NCBI GenBank assembly: GCA_964628035.1
Contig: CAZVPI010000008.1
Span: 1-64,000 of the forward strand
DNA from: UBA2199 sp964628035
GTDB lineage: Bacteria; Acidobacteriota; Aminicenantia; UBA2199
Length of the DNA stretch: 64,000 nucleotides
Direction of reading: 5' to 3'
The notes beneath the pieces were generated by a model, which searched no databases, had not been told where the DNA came from, and worked only from the letters and a program-made list of their open reading frames with translations. Numbering within the stretch: the stretch's first letter is position 1; the number at the start of each line of letters is the position of its first letter. Made by a program: the position numbers and the translations under genes. Shown here piece after piece: positions 40,823 to 48,308 of the stretch.

Positions 40823-41566
40823 ATGAAACACCCCGTGCTCCTTGTGACCCTCGTTTCCATCCTCGCGATCCCGATGCTCCGGGCAGAGACCCTCGAGGAT
40901 CTCCTGCAGCTGGGCGACGGGCTCTATGCCCGGCGCGGCGAGCCGGGAATGGCGGCCCAGGCCCTGGCCCGCTACCAGGAGGCGCTGAAGCAGGCGCCCG
41001 ATGATTTCCCGGCGATCGTCAGGAACCTGCAGGCCTTGTATTTCGTGGGCGACCTGGCGGCCGACCAGGAACAGAAAAAGCGGCTTTTCAAGGAGGGCAT
41101 GGACCTGGCGGCGCGCGCAGCGGCCCTGAAGCCCGGCCGCGTCGAGGGCCATTACTGGCTGGGGGTGCACACCGGGAGCTACGGTCAGGCGCGCGGCGTG
41201 CTCAAGTCGCTCTTCCTCAAGAACGACATCATCCGCGCCATGGAGCGCGCGATCGAGCTCGACGGCGCCTACGAGCAGGCCGGCGCCTACTGCGTGCTGG
41301 GCCGCCTTTACTACGAAGTCCCGGGCCTGTTCGGCGGCAGCAAGAAAAAGTCGCGCCACTACCTGGAGACCTGCCGCGGCATAGCCCCCAAGAGCTCGGT
41401 CTGCCTCCTTTTTCTGGCCGAGACCTACTGGGCGCTGGGCGAGAAGGACCTGGCCGTCAGGACCCTGGAGACGCTCCTGGCCCTGGAGCCCGACCCCGAC
41501 TGGGTCCCCGAGACCGAGGCCGACAAGAGGGAAGGGGCGCGGCTGCTGAAAAAGTACAGAAAATGA
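40823..41566 (+). CDS. TatT-like TPR protein (TRAP T-component family)
   Basis: The 247-residue protein has a signal peptide (about 1-21) and a helical TPR-like fold. It matches the TatT family first seen with treponemal TRAP transporters: EGHYWLGVHTGSYGQARGVLKSLFLKNDI and YCVLGRLYYEVPGLFGGSKKKSRHYLE are characteristic. TatT forms a trimer with a ligand-delivering pore next to a binding protein. No TRAP transporter gene is nearby, so its partner is unknown. It lies 46 nt upstream of buk, which has its own promoter. Confidence 0.85.
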   Translation: MKHPVLLVTLVSILAIPMLRAETLEDLLQLGDGLYARRGEPGMAAQALARYQEALKQAPDDFPAIVRNLQALYFVGDLAADQEQKKRLFKEGMDLAARAAALKPGRVEGHYWLGVHTGSYGQARGVLKSLFLKNDIIRAMERAIELDGAYEQAGAYCVLGRLYYEVPGLFGGSKKKSRHYLETCRGIAPKSSVCLLFLAETYWALGEKDLAVRTLETLLALEPDPDWVPETEADKREGARLLKKYRK

Positions 41567-41578
41567 CCGCGCCCCCCC

Positions 41579-41607
41579 TTGCAATCGCGCCGGTTTTTTG
41601 GTAGATT
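41579..41607 (+). promoter_or_regulatory. Promoter of buk-ptb
   Basis: TTGCAA (41579-41584), a 17-bp spacer and TAGATT (41602-41607). The ATG is only 5 nt past the -10 box and has no Shine-Dalgarno site, so a leaderless start is likely. Confidence 0.6.
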
Positions 41608-41612
41608 TTAAA

Positions 41613-42701
41613 ATGACAAACACATACGTCCTGGCAATAAACCCCGGTTCCACATCGACCAAGATCGCCATCTTCAAGGGCGAGGAGAAGGTCCTGGGCC
41701 AGAACATCTCCCATTCCGCGGAGGAGCTGGCGCCGTTCCCGCGCATCATCGACCAGCACCGCTTCCGCGAGAAGGTGATCCTGGAGTTCCTGAAAAAGAA
41801 CGCCTTCGACGTCCGCCAGCTGGCCGCCGTCGTCGGCCGCGGCGGGCTGCTGGGTCCGATGGCCTCCGGCACCTACCGGGTCAACGACGACATGATCGAG
41901 TTCCTGCGCACCAACAAGACCGAGCACGCCTCCAACCTGGGGGCGCTGCTGGCCAGCGACATCGCCAGGGAGATCGGCGTCGAGGCCTACATCGTCGACC
42001 CGGTGACCGTCGACGAGATGACCGAACTGGCCCGGGTCACGGGCCGCCCCGAGATCCCGCGCATCAGCATCTTCCACGCCCTGAACCAGAAAGCCGCCGC
42101 CCGCCTGGCCGCGCGCCAGCTGGGCAAGCCCTATGACGCCTGCCGCCTGATCGTCGCCCACCTGGGCGGCGGCATCTCGGTCGGCGCCCACATCGACGGC
42201 AAGGTCGTCGACGTCAACAACGCCCTGAACGGCGACGGGCCCTTCGCCCCCGAACGGGCCGGGTCGCTGCCCAGCTGGAGCCTGATCGAACTGGCCACCT
42301 CGGGCCGCTACGACCTGGCGGCGCTCAAGAAGATGATCACCGGCCAGGGCGGCATCGTCGCCCACCTGCAGGTCAACGACATGCGCAAGGTGGAGGAGAT
42401 GGTCAAGGCCGGCGACGCCAAGGCCACGCTGGTCTTCGAGGCCATGGCCTACAACGTGGCCAAGGAGATCGGCGGGCTGGCCGCCGTGATGGAGGGGCGG
42501 ATCGACGCCGTCGTCCTGACCGGGGGCATCGCCTACGACACGCTCTTCGTCGAACTGGTCCGCCGCCGCGTCGGCTTCCTCGGCAAGCTGATCGTCCTGC
42601 CGGGCGAGGACGAGATGGCGGCCCTGGCCCAGGGCGGGCTGCGCGTTCTGCGGGGAGAGGAGAAGCCGAAACACTGGAAGAAAGCAGGAGGAAACGCATG
42701 A
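41613..42701 (+). CDS. buk: Butyrate kinase
   Basis: Buk makes ATP and butyrate (or a branched-chain acid) from the acyl phosphate. The 362-residue ASKHA-fold protein starts INPGSTSTKIAIF and contains VVGRGGLL, FHALNQKA, IVAHLGGGISVGAH, NNALNGDGPFAPERAG and VVLTGGIAYD, all typical of butyrate rather than acetate kinase. It overlaps ptb by ATGA. The order buk-ptb is the reverse of the clostridial ptb-buk. With the aminotransferase and threonine dehydrogenase in this window, it may also serve branched-chain acyl-CoA fermentation. Confidence 0.94.
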   Translation: MTNTYVLAINPGSTSTKIAIFKGEEKVLGQNISHSAEELAPFPRIIDQHRFREKVILEFLKKNAFDVRQLAAVVGRGGLLGPMASGTYRVNDDMIEFLRTNKTEHASNLGALLASDIAREIGVEAYIVDPVTVDEMTELARVTGRPEIPRISIFHALNQKAAARLAARQLGKPYDACRLIVAHLGGGISVGAHIDGKVVDVNNALNGDGPFAPERAGSLPSWSLIELATSGRYDLAALKKMITGQGGIVAHLQVNDMRKVEEMVKAGDAKATLVFEAMAYNVAKEIGGLAAVMEGRIDAVVLTGGIAYDTLFVELVRRRVGFLGKLIVLPGEDEMAALAQGGLRVLRGEEKPKHWKKAGGNA

Positions 42702-43603
42702 AGCCGATGAGGAAGCTGAGCGAGATCGAGACGCTGGTCAAGTCCAAGAAGAACTTCCAGATGGCCGTGGCCTACGGCCAGGACGAGGACACGATCCTGG
42801 CGGTCAAGCGCGCCGTCGAGGAGAAGATCGTCGACGCCATCATGATCGGCGACGAGAAGGTGATCCACGAGCAGTGCGCCCGGCTGAAGGTCGATCCCGG
42901 CCTGTTCCAGATCCTGAACGAGCCCGACGAGAAAAAAAGCGGCGACAAGGCCGTGCGCCTGATCATCGACGGCAAGGCCCAGATCCTGATGAAGGGGCTG
43001 ATCTCGACCCCCTATTACCTGAAGCCCATCCTGAACAAGGAATACAACCTGGTCGGCAAGGACGGCGTCCTGTCGCACACCGCCATCCTGGAGGTGCCGA
43101 CGTACGACAAGCTGCTGTTGGTCTCCGACGTGGCCATGATCCCCTACCCCGACCTGAGCCAGAAGATGCAGATGATCCAGTACAACGTCAAGATCGCGGC
43201 CAAGCTCGGGATCGAGAAGCCCAAGGTGGCGCTGCTGACGGCCAACGAGAAGGTCTCCGACAAGATGCCCTGCACCATGGAGGCGGCGGTCCTCGCCAAG
43301 ATGGCCGAGCGCAAGCAGATCAAGGGCGCCGTCGTCGACGGACCGCTGGCCCTGGACGTGGCCATCTCCAAGCACGCCCTCGAGGTGAAGGGGCTGACAT
43401 CGCCGGTCGAGGGCTACGCCGACATCCTGATCATGCCCAACATCGAGGCGGGGAACATCTTCTACAAGGCGACGACCCTTTTGGCCAAGGGCAAGCTGGC
43501 CGCCGTGGTCACCGGCGCCCCCTTCCCGGCCATCCTCACCTCGCGCGCCGACGACGACGACAGCAAGTATTATTCAATAGTCCTGGCGGCAGCCTTGGTC
43601 TAG
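42698..43603 (+). CDS. ptb: Phosphate butyryltransferase
   Basis: Ptb swaps CoA for phosphate on butyryl-CoA or similar acyl-CoA, giving the substrate of Buk. The 301-residue PTA_PTB fold protein has NFQMAVAYGQDEDTILAVKRA, ILMKGLISTP, GKDGVLSHTAILEVP and the late GYADILIMPNIEAGNIFYKATTLLAKGKLAAVVTGAPFPAILTSR-ADDDDSKYYSI, characteristic of phosphate butyryltransferases. It overlaps buk by 4 nt. The stop at 43601-43603 is followed at once by an inverted heptamer element. Confidence 0.93.
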   Translation: MKPMRKLSEIETLVKSKKNFQMAVAYGQDEDTILAVKRAVEEKIVDAIMIGDEKVIHEQCARLKVDPGLFQILNEPDEKKSGDKAVRLIIDGKAQILMKGLISTPYYLKPILNKEYNLVGKDGVLSHTAILEVPTYDKLLLVSDVAMIPYPDLSQKMQMIQYNVKIAAKLGIEKPKVALLTANEKVSDKMPCTMEAAVLAKMAERKQIKGAVVDGPLALDVAISKHALEVKGLTSPVEGYADILIMPNIEAGNIFYKATTLLAKGKLAAVVTGAPFPAILTSRADDDDSKYYSIVLAAALV

Positions 43604-43605
43604 AA

Positions 43606-43824
43606 CTCAGTGACGAGCGACCAGTGCCGAGTGACAAGAGAAGACTAAAATTCCAGATCATGAATCCCGAATTCCAAACAAATCCTCAGCGCTGGATTCG
43701 AATGTCCCAAACGAAAGCCTTTGCGCGTGTCAGAACTCGGTACCAAGTGGCCGCAAAGAAATGGCCTCAGTGATTCGCTCTATTGCGGTTCCTTGTTACT
43801 GGTCACTCGTCACGGGTCACTGAG
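43606..43824. repeat. Inverted heptamer element (GTGACRA type) between ptb and a convergent gene
   Basis: The left end 43606-43640 has AGTGACG/AGCGACC/AGTGCCG/AGTGACA units. The right end 43792-43824 has the same heptamer inverted (CTGGTCA/CTCGTCA/CGGGTCA). The 150-nt middle is lower-GC and contains no gene. This is one of the clearest complete elements. Confidence 0.88.
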
Positions 43825-43829
43825 CTGTT

Positions 43830-44630
43830 CTATTCCTCAGCCGCCATGGGCATGATGCTGGTTTCGGTGTAATCGGCGGGGATCTCGAAGAAGGCGGCGG
43901 GCAGGTTCTTGCTGCCCAGCGACAGCACCTCCATGACCGTGCGGCTCTTTTCCTTGGCCCGGCCCTTCTTGTCGATCGAGGTGTTGACGGTGACCATCTT
44001 CAGGGGGAAGCCCAGGCCGGCCTCGGCCTTCATCTGCTGTTCGATCAGCGCGTCCAGGTCCTCGATGCCGGTCTTGAAGTCGCGGAAGCGGAAGGCCTCG
44101 GCCATCTCCTCCATGGCGCGGAACTTGGGGGTCGACCAGGTCTCCTTCTCCACCTTCTCGTGGCTCTTGCTCTTGATGATGGCGATCTTCACTTCCATGT
44201 CGTATTCCATGAGCATCTTGCTGTGCAGGCAGGGGTAGCCGAGGAGGGTCTCGGTGCCGAGCTTCTCGACGTTGACCACCGGGTCCTTGATCTTGATCTT
44301 GACCAGCTTGCCGACCGCGCCGGCCAGTTGCAGCATGGCGTTCAGCGGCAGGCGGGCGTAGGTCTTCTCCGCGGGGTTGACCAGGTACAGGGTCTCGTCG
44401 GCGGCCTTGAACAGCCAGTAGGAGCCCTGCTTGAACATCTCGCTCTCGTAGGCGACGGTCTCGAAGATCTGCTTGACGTTGCCGCCCTGGGCGTAAGCCT
44501 GCAGGACGATGGTGTTGCTCTGGCCCTTGGCCTCCGCCTGGGTGACGGTGCGGGCCTTCCATTCCACGCCGGCAAAGGAGCCTAACGCAAAGATCAGGAT
44601 GAACAGCGAAACCAAAATGGCTTTTTTCAT
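43830..44630 (-). CDS. Secreted LolA-fold-like protein (DUF4412-like)
   Basis: The 266-residue protein has a signal peptide (MKKAILVSLFILIFALGSFA). The mature part alternates beta strands and resembles DUF4412/outer-membrane lipoprotein-sorting-like proteins, with SYWLFKAADETLYLVNPAEKTYARLPL and LGTETLLGYPCLHSKMLMEYDMEVKIAIIKSKSHEKVEKETWSTPKF. A lipid-handling periplasmic role is inferred from the fold only. GGAGG lies upstream of the ATG at 44630 and a promoter at 44658-44687. It converges on ptb across a repeat element. Confidence 0.78.
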   Translation of the reverse strand: MKKAILVSLFILIFALGSFAGVEWKARTVTQAEAKGQSNTIVLQAYAQGGNVKQIFETVAYESEMFKQGSYWLFKAADETLYLVNPAEKTYARLPLNAMLQLAGAVGKLVKIKIKDPVVNVEKLGTETLLGYPCLHSKMLMEYDMEVKIAIIKSKSHEKVEKETWSTPKFRAMEEMAEAFRFRDFKTGIEDLDALIEQQMKAEAGLGFPLKMVTVNTSIDKKGRAKEKSRTVMEVLSLGSKNLPAAFFEIPADYTETSIMPMAAEE

Positions 44631-44657
44631 GGTTTTTTCCTCCTGGGGTCTGGGAGC

Positions 44658-44687
44658 ATTATATCTCAACGGCTCCAGAAATATCAA
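44658..44687 (-). promoter_or_regulatory. Promoter of the DUF4412-like gene
   Basis: Minus strand TTGATA (44687-44682), an 18-bp spacer and TATAAT (44663-44658). Confidence 0.65.
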
Positions 44688-44698
44688 TGCTCAAGTTT

Positions 44699-44920
44699 CT
44701 CGGCGTACGGCTTACGGCGTAAGGCGTACGGAAGAAACAAAATCAACGCCCGCTGCCACCCCTACAACGATCACCACCGCTTAGAAATTGTTGAAGCTCA
44801 TTGCTTGCTGTTGCTGACACCAACCCTAACACGGAAGCTGGTCTTCTTGCTTTTGCCGTTCGCCGTCAGCCGAGTCTGCCTTTCCTTCCGTACGCCGTAT
44901 GCCCTACGCCGTACGCCGAG
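44699..44920. repeat. Inverted heptamer element (GGCGTAC type)
   Basis: The left end 44699-44731 has CTCGGCG/TACGGCT/TACGGCG-like units. The right end 44888-44920 is the same set inverted, finishing GTACGCCGAG. Inside are a triplet-type array (44747-44780) and CTGACAC/CAACCCT heptamers. No gene is present in 44631-44923. Confidence 0.88.
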
Positions 44921-44923
44921 TCT

Positions 44924-46288
44924 TCAAGAGAGCACGACGGTCTTGATGTTCACGAACTCCTTGAGCCCGTAGCCCGAGAGCTCGCGGCCGTAGCCCGACA
45001 TCTTGACGCCGCCGAAGGGCAGCCGCGGGTCGGACTTGACCATGCCGTTGATGAAGACCGAGCCGGCCTCGATCCGCGCCGCCATCCCCGCCGCCCGCTG
45101 CGGGCGGGCGCTCCAGACCGACGCCCCCAGGCCGAAGGGGGTGTCGTTGGCGATGCGCAGCGCCTCCTCCTCGTCGTGGGCCTGGATCAGGGCGGCCACC
45201 GGCCCGAAGAGCTCCTCGTCGTAGGCCGGCATCCCCGGCTTGACGCCCTCCAGCACCGTGGGCTGGAAGAAGAATCCCCTGCCGGCGATGCGCCCGCCGC
45301 CAACGAGGACCCGGGCGCCGCGGCGCAGCGATTCCGCCACCTGGCGCTCCAGCTCCGCGACCAGGTCGGCGCGGGCCAGGGGACCCAGGTCGTTGGCCTC
45401 GTCGAGCGGGTCGCCGGTTTTCAGGCCCGCCACCGCGGCGGTAAAGGCCTTGCGGAAGCGGGAGTACGCCGGCTTGACGACGATGAAGCGCTTGGCGGCG
45501 ATGCAGCTCTGGCCGTTGTTGATCATGCGCGCGCTGACGGCGGCGGCGACGCATTTGGACAGCGGGGCGTCGGCCAGCACCAGGAAAGGATCGCTGCCGC
45601 CCAGTTCGAGGACCGTTTTCTTCAGGGCGCGGCCGGCGGCGGCGGCCACGGCGCGGCCGGCGGCGTCGCCGCCGGTGAGGGTGACGGCGCGCACCAGCGG
45701 ATGGGCCACCAGCGGCTCGACCCGCTTCGAGCCCAGGCGCAGGGTGGTGAAGGCCGCCGGCGGAAAGCCGGCGCGGCGGAAGACCTCCTCGATGCGGCAG
45801 GCGCAGCCGGTGACGTTGGCGGCGTGCTTGAGCAGGCAGACATTGCCGGCCAGCAGCGCCGGGGCCGCGAAGCGGAACACCTGCCAGAACGGGAAGTTCC
45901 AGGGCATCACCGCCAGGACCACTCCCAGGGGATCGAAGCGCACATGGCTGGAGGCGGCGTCGGCCGCGACCGGCTCGGGGGCCAGCAGCTCCGGACCGCG
46001 CCCGGCGTAGTACTCGCAGACCAGGGCGCACTTCTCGACCTCGGCGATGGCCTGGAGGATGGGCTTGCCCATCTCCTCGCTCATCAGCCGCCCCAGGCCG
46101 TTCTTTTCCGCGCGCAGCACGGCCGCCGCCTTTCGCAGCGGCGCTGCGCGCTGGCCGCAGCCCAGGCCGCCCCAGGAGGCGAAGGCCCTGTGGGCCTTGC
46201 GCACGGCAGCCTCCACCTCGGCGTCCGTATGCTCCTCGTAGCTGGCGATCAGCTCGCCCGTGGCCGGATTTATGGATTTCAAGGCCAT
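44924..46288 (-). CDS. NAD(P)-dependent aldehyde dehydrogenase (succinate-semialdehyde type)
   Basis: The 454-residue ALDH starts LKSINPATGELIASYEEHTDAEVEAAVRKAH, as class-3-like succinate-semialdehyde dehydrogenases do. VMPWNFPFWQVFRFAAPALLAGN is the substrate/cofactor region. The catalytic Glu lies in VLELGGSDPF and the catalytic Cys in NNGQSCIAAKRF. It is a little shorter than the usual 455-480 residues but complete. The substrate aldehyde is not certain. I chose the ATG at 46288 with GGGAGGG upstream; a longer in-frame reading would run into repeat DNA. Confidence 0.9.
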   Translation of the reverse strand: MALKSINPATGELIASYEEHTDAEVEAAVRKAHRAFASWGGLGCGQRAAPLRKAAAVLRAEKNGLGRLMSEEMGKPILQAIAEVEKCALVCEYYAGRGPELLAPEPVAADAASSHVRFDPLGVVLAVMPWNFPFWQVFRFAAPALLAGNVCLLKHAANVTGCACRIEEVFRRAGFPPAAFTTLRLGSKRVEPLVAHPLVRAVTLTGGDAAGRAVAAAAGRALKKTVLELGGSDPFLVLADAPLSKCVAAAVSARMINNGQSCIAAKRFIVVKPAYSRFRKAFTAAVAGLKTGDPLDEANDLGPLARADLVAELERQVAESLRRGARVLVGGGRIAGRGFFFQPTVLEGVKPGMPAYDEELFGPVAALIQAHDEEEALRIANDTPFGLGASVWSARPQRAAGMAARIEAGSVFINGMVKSDPRLPFGGVKMSGYGRELSGYGLKEFVNIKTVVLS

Positions 46289-46339
46289 GAGCCCTCCCGT
46301 ATTGGACAAACTGACCCATTCTAAACCAATCCAAAACTT

Positions 46340-46615
46340 TTCAGCAACTTGAAGGTACGACGGTCCATCGAGGTTCCACGTACCATGTACCACGTTCCAC
46401 GTTAGCGCGCATCAGATGCTTTGGTGCAGGTCGAGCTCCAAGCGGGTACTTTGGCATAAAAAAGGCAAGAATGAAGAAAACGGGCATTTTTCTTACCCTA
46501 CGCCTTACGCCCTATGCCTTACGCCAAGTGTATTTTGCTTTGCTAACGTCGTCACTGAAGTCCGTCTTCTTGCTGCTGCCGTACGCCGTGCGGCCTATGC
46601 AGCACGCCGAGCCGC
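46340..46615. repeat. Repeat region between ALDH and PurF-like genes
   Basis: The gap 46289-46696 starts with the ALDH ribosome site and a possible promoter. 46341-46408 is the TTCAGCAACTTGAAGGTACG module, followed by GTACCAT/GTACCAC heptamers. 46498-46531 and 46580-46612 are TACGCCT-type heptamer arrays. No gene is seen. Confidence 0.82.
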
Positions 46616-46619
46616 GCCT

Positions 46620-46648
46620 TTGACACATCGACCGTCCTTTGATATAAG
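46620..46648 (+). promoter_or_regulatory. Promoter of the PurF-like gene
   Basis: TTGACA (46620-46625), a 17-bp spacer and TATAAG (46643-46648), with GGAGG just before the ATG at 46697. Confidence 0.75.
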
Positions 46649-46696
46649 GAAATTCCGCGAGCAAACGCTTCGATCACGGGCTTCACCGGAGGTTCT

Positions 46697-48094
46697 ATGG
46701 GCGGATTCTTCGGCGTGGCGTCCAAGGGCAACTGCCTGGCCGACGTCTTCTACGGCACCGACTACCACTCCCACCTGGGGACCAAGCGCGGCGGCCTGGC
46801 CCTGGCCGGAGACGGCGGCTTCGCGCGCGTCATCCACAACATCGAGAACACCCAGTTCCGCTCCAAGTTCGACGCCGACCTCGGACGCCTGAGCGGCCGC
46901 TGCGGCATCGGCGTCATCAGCGACACCGACGACCAGCCGCTGCTCATCCGCTCGCACCTGGGCGACTACGCGCTGGTCACCGTGGGCGTGGTGGCCAACG
47001 CCGAGGCCCTGGCCCGCGACGCCTTCCGCCAGCGGCGCCTGCACCTGGCGGAGATGGGCAGCGGCGACATCAATCCCACCGAGGTCGTGGCCTCGCTGAT
47101 CAACCGCGAGGACAGCTTCGAGGCCGGCATCGCCCGCGTGCTGGCCGAGGTCGAGGGCTCCTGCTCGCTGCTCGTGCTCACCCGCGACGGCCTCTTCGCC
47201 GCCCGCGACCGCCGCGGCCGGACGCCGGTGATCATCGGCCGCAAGCCGGGGGCCACGGCGGTCAGCTTCGAGACCTGCGCCTTCGCCAACCTCGACTATC
47301 TCCCCGAGCGCGGCCTGGGGCCGGGAGAGATCGCCTTCGTCGGCGCCGAGGGCTGGGAGACGCGCAAGGCGGCGGAGGAGCGCCTGCAGATCTGCTCCTT
47401 CCTGTGGGTCTATTACGGCTATCCCGCCTCCACCTACGAGGGGATCAACGTCGAGGAGGTGCGCAACCGCTGCGGCGCCGCGCTGGCCGGCCGTTTCCCG
47501 GTCGCCGTCGACTACGTGGCCGGCATCCCCGATTCGGGGATCGGCCACGGGCTGGGCTATGCCGCCGCCGCCGGGCTCCCCTTCCGCCGCCCCTTCGTCA
47601 AGTACACCCCCACCTGGGCCCGCAGCTTCATGCCCCAGCACCAGGAGGTGCGCGACCTGGTGGCGCGCATGAAGCTGATCCCCATCCGCGAGCTGATCGC
47701 CGGCCGGCGCATCCTCTTCTGCGAGGACTCGATCGTGCGCGGCACCCAGCTGGGCGACACCATCCGCCGCCTCTTCGACGCCGGCGCCGCCGAGATCCAC
47801 ATGCGCCCGGCCTGCCCGCCGCTCCTCTTCGGCTGCAAGTTCCTCAACTTCTCGCGCTCGCGCTCGGAGATGGACCTGGCCACGCGCCGGGCGATCCGCG
47901 AACTGGCCGGAGCCGACGCCGATCCGGCGGCCTTTGTGCGCCCGGACGCCGACGGCTTCGCGGGCATGGAGGAATGGATCCGCCGCCGCCTCGGCCTCAC
48001 CTCCCTCAAGTACCAGTTGATGGAGGACCTGGTGGCGGCCATCGGCCTGCCCAAGGAGAAGCTGTGCACCTATTGCTGGGACGGAGTAGAATAG
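46697..48094 (+). CDS. PurF-like amidophosphoribosyltransferase lacking the N-terminal Cys
   Basis: The 465-residue protein has the two-domain PurF layout: an N-terminal Ntn glutaminase-like domain (1-235) and a C-terminal phosphoribosyltransferase with the PRPP loop ILFCEDSIVRGTQLGDT. PurF must begin, after processing, with a catalytic Cys (CGIFG). Here the sequence is MGGFFGVAS, so Gly is in that place and no Cys occurs before residue 13 (GNCLAD). HSHLGTKRGGLA matches the usual glutamine-site region. C-terminal Cys residues (RPACPPLLFGC, LCTYCWDG) could bind an iron-sulfur cluster. It may use free ammonia or have another role. GGAGG precedes the ATG. Confidence 0.86.
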   Translation: MGGFFGVASKGNCLADVFYGTDYHSHLGTKRGGLALAGDGGFARVIHNIENTQFRSKFDADLGRLSGRCGIGVISDTDDQPLLIRSHLGDYALVTVGVVANAEALARDAFRQRRLHLAEMGSGDINPTEVVASLINREDSFEAGIARVLAEVEGSCSLLVLTRDGLFAARDRRGRTPVIIGRKPGATAVSFETCAFANLDYLPERGLGPGEIAFVGAEGWETRKAAEERLQICSFLWVYYGYPASTYEGINVEEVRNRCGAALAGRFPVAVDYVAGIPDSGIGHGLGYAAAAGLPFRRPFVKYTPTWARSFMPQHQEVRDLVARMKLIPIRELIAGRRILFCEDSIVRGTQLGDTIRRLFDAGAAEIHMRPACPPLLFGCKFLNFSRSRSEMDLATRRAIRELAGADADPAAFVRPDADGFAGMEEWIRRRLGLTSLKYQLMEDLVAAIGLPKEKLCTYCWDGVE

Positions 48095-48104
48095 GAACGA
48101 GCTA

Positions 48105-48293
48105 CAGTGAAGAGTAAAAAGCGAACAGTGTAAGAGTCGTGAAGAAACCAAGAGCAAGCAAACCGAAAAGCAAACAATGGACTATAGTGAAAAGGTCTAG
48201 AGAGAGACAAACGCAAGCACCGGTTCACACATTCAACTTCAAGACGACGAATTGCTCTTTTTGTTTCACTTTTCACTTTTCACTTTTCACTTA
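48105..48293. repeat. Inverted heptamer element (AGTGAAA type)
   Basis: The left end 48106-48133 has AGTGAAG/AGTAAAA/AGCGAAC units. The right end 48265-48293 is a near-perfect inverted CACTTTT array with four units. It fills the gap between the PurF-like gene and the S46 peptidase. Confidence 0.85.
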
Positions 48294-48308
48294 CAAGGAG
48301 GTTTTCGC

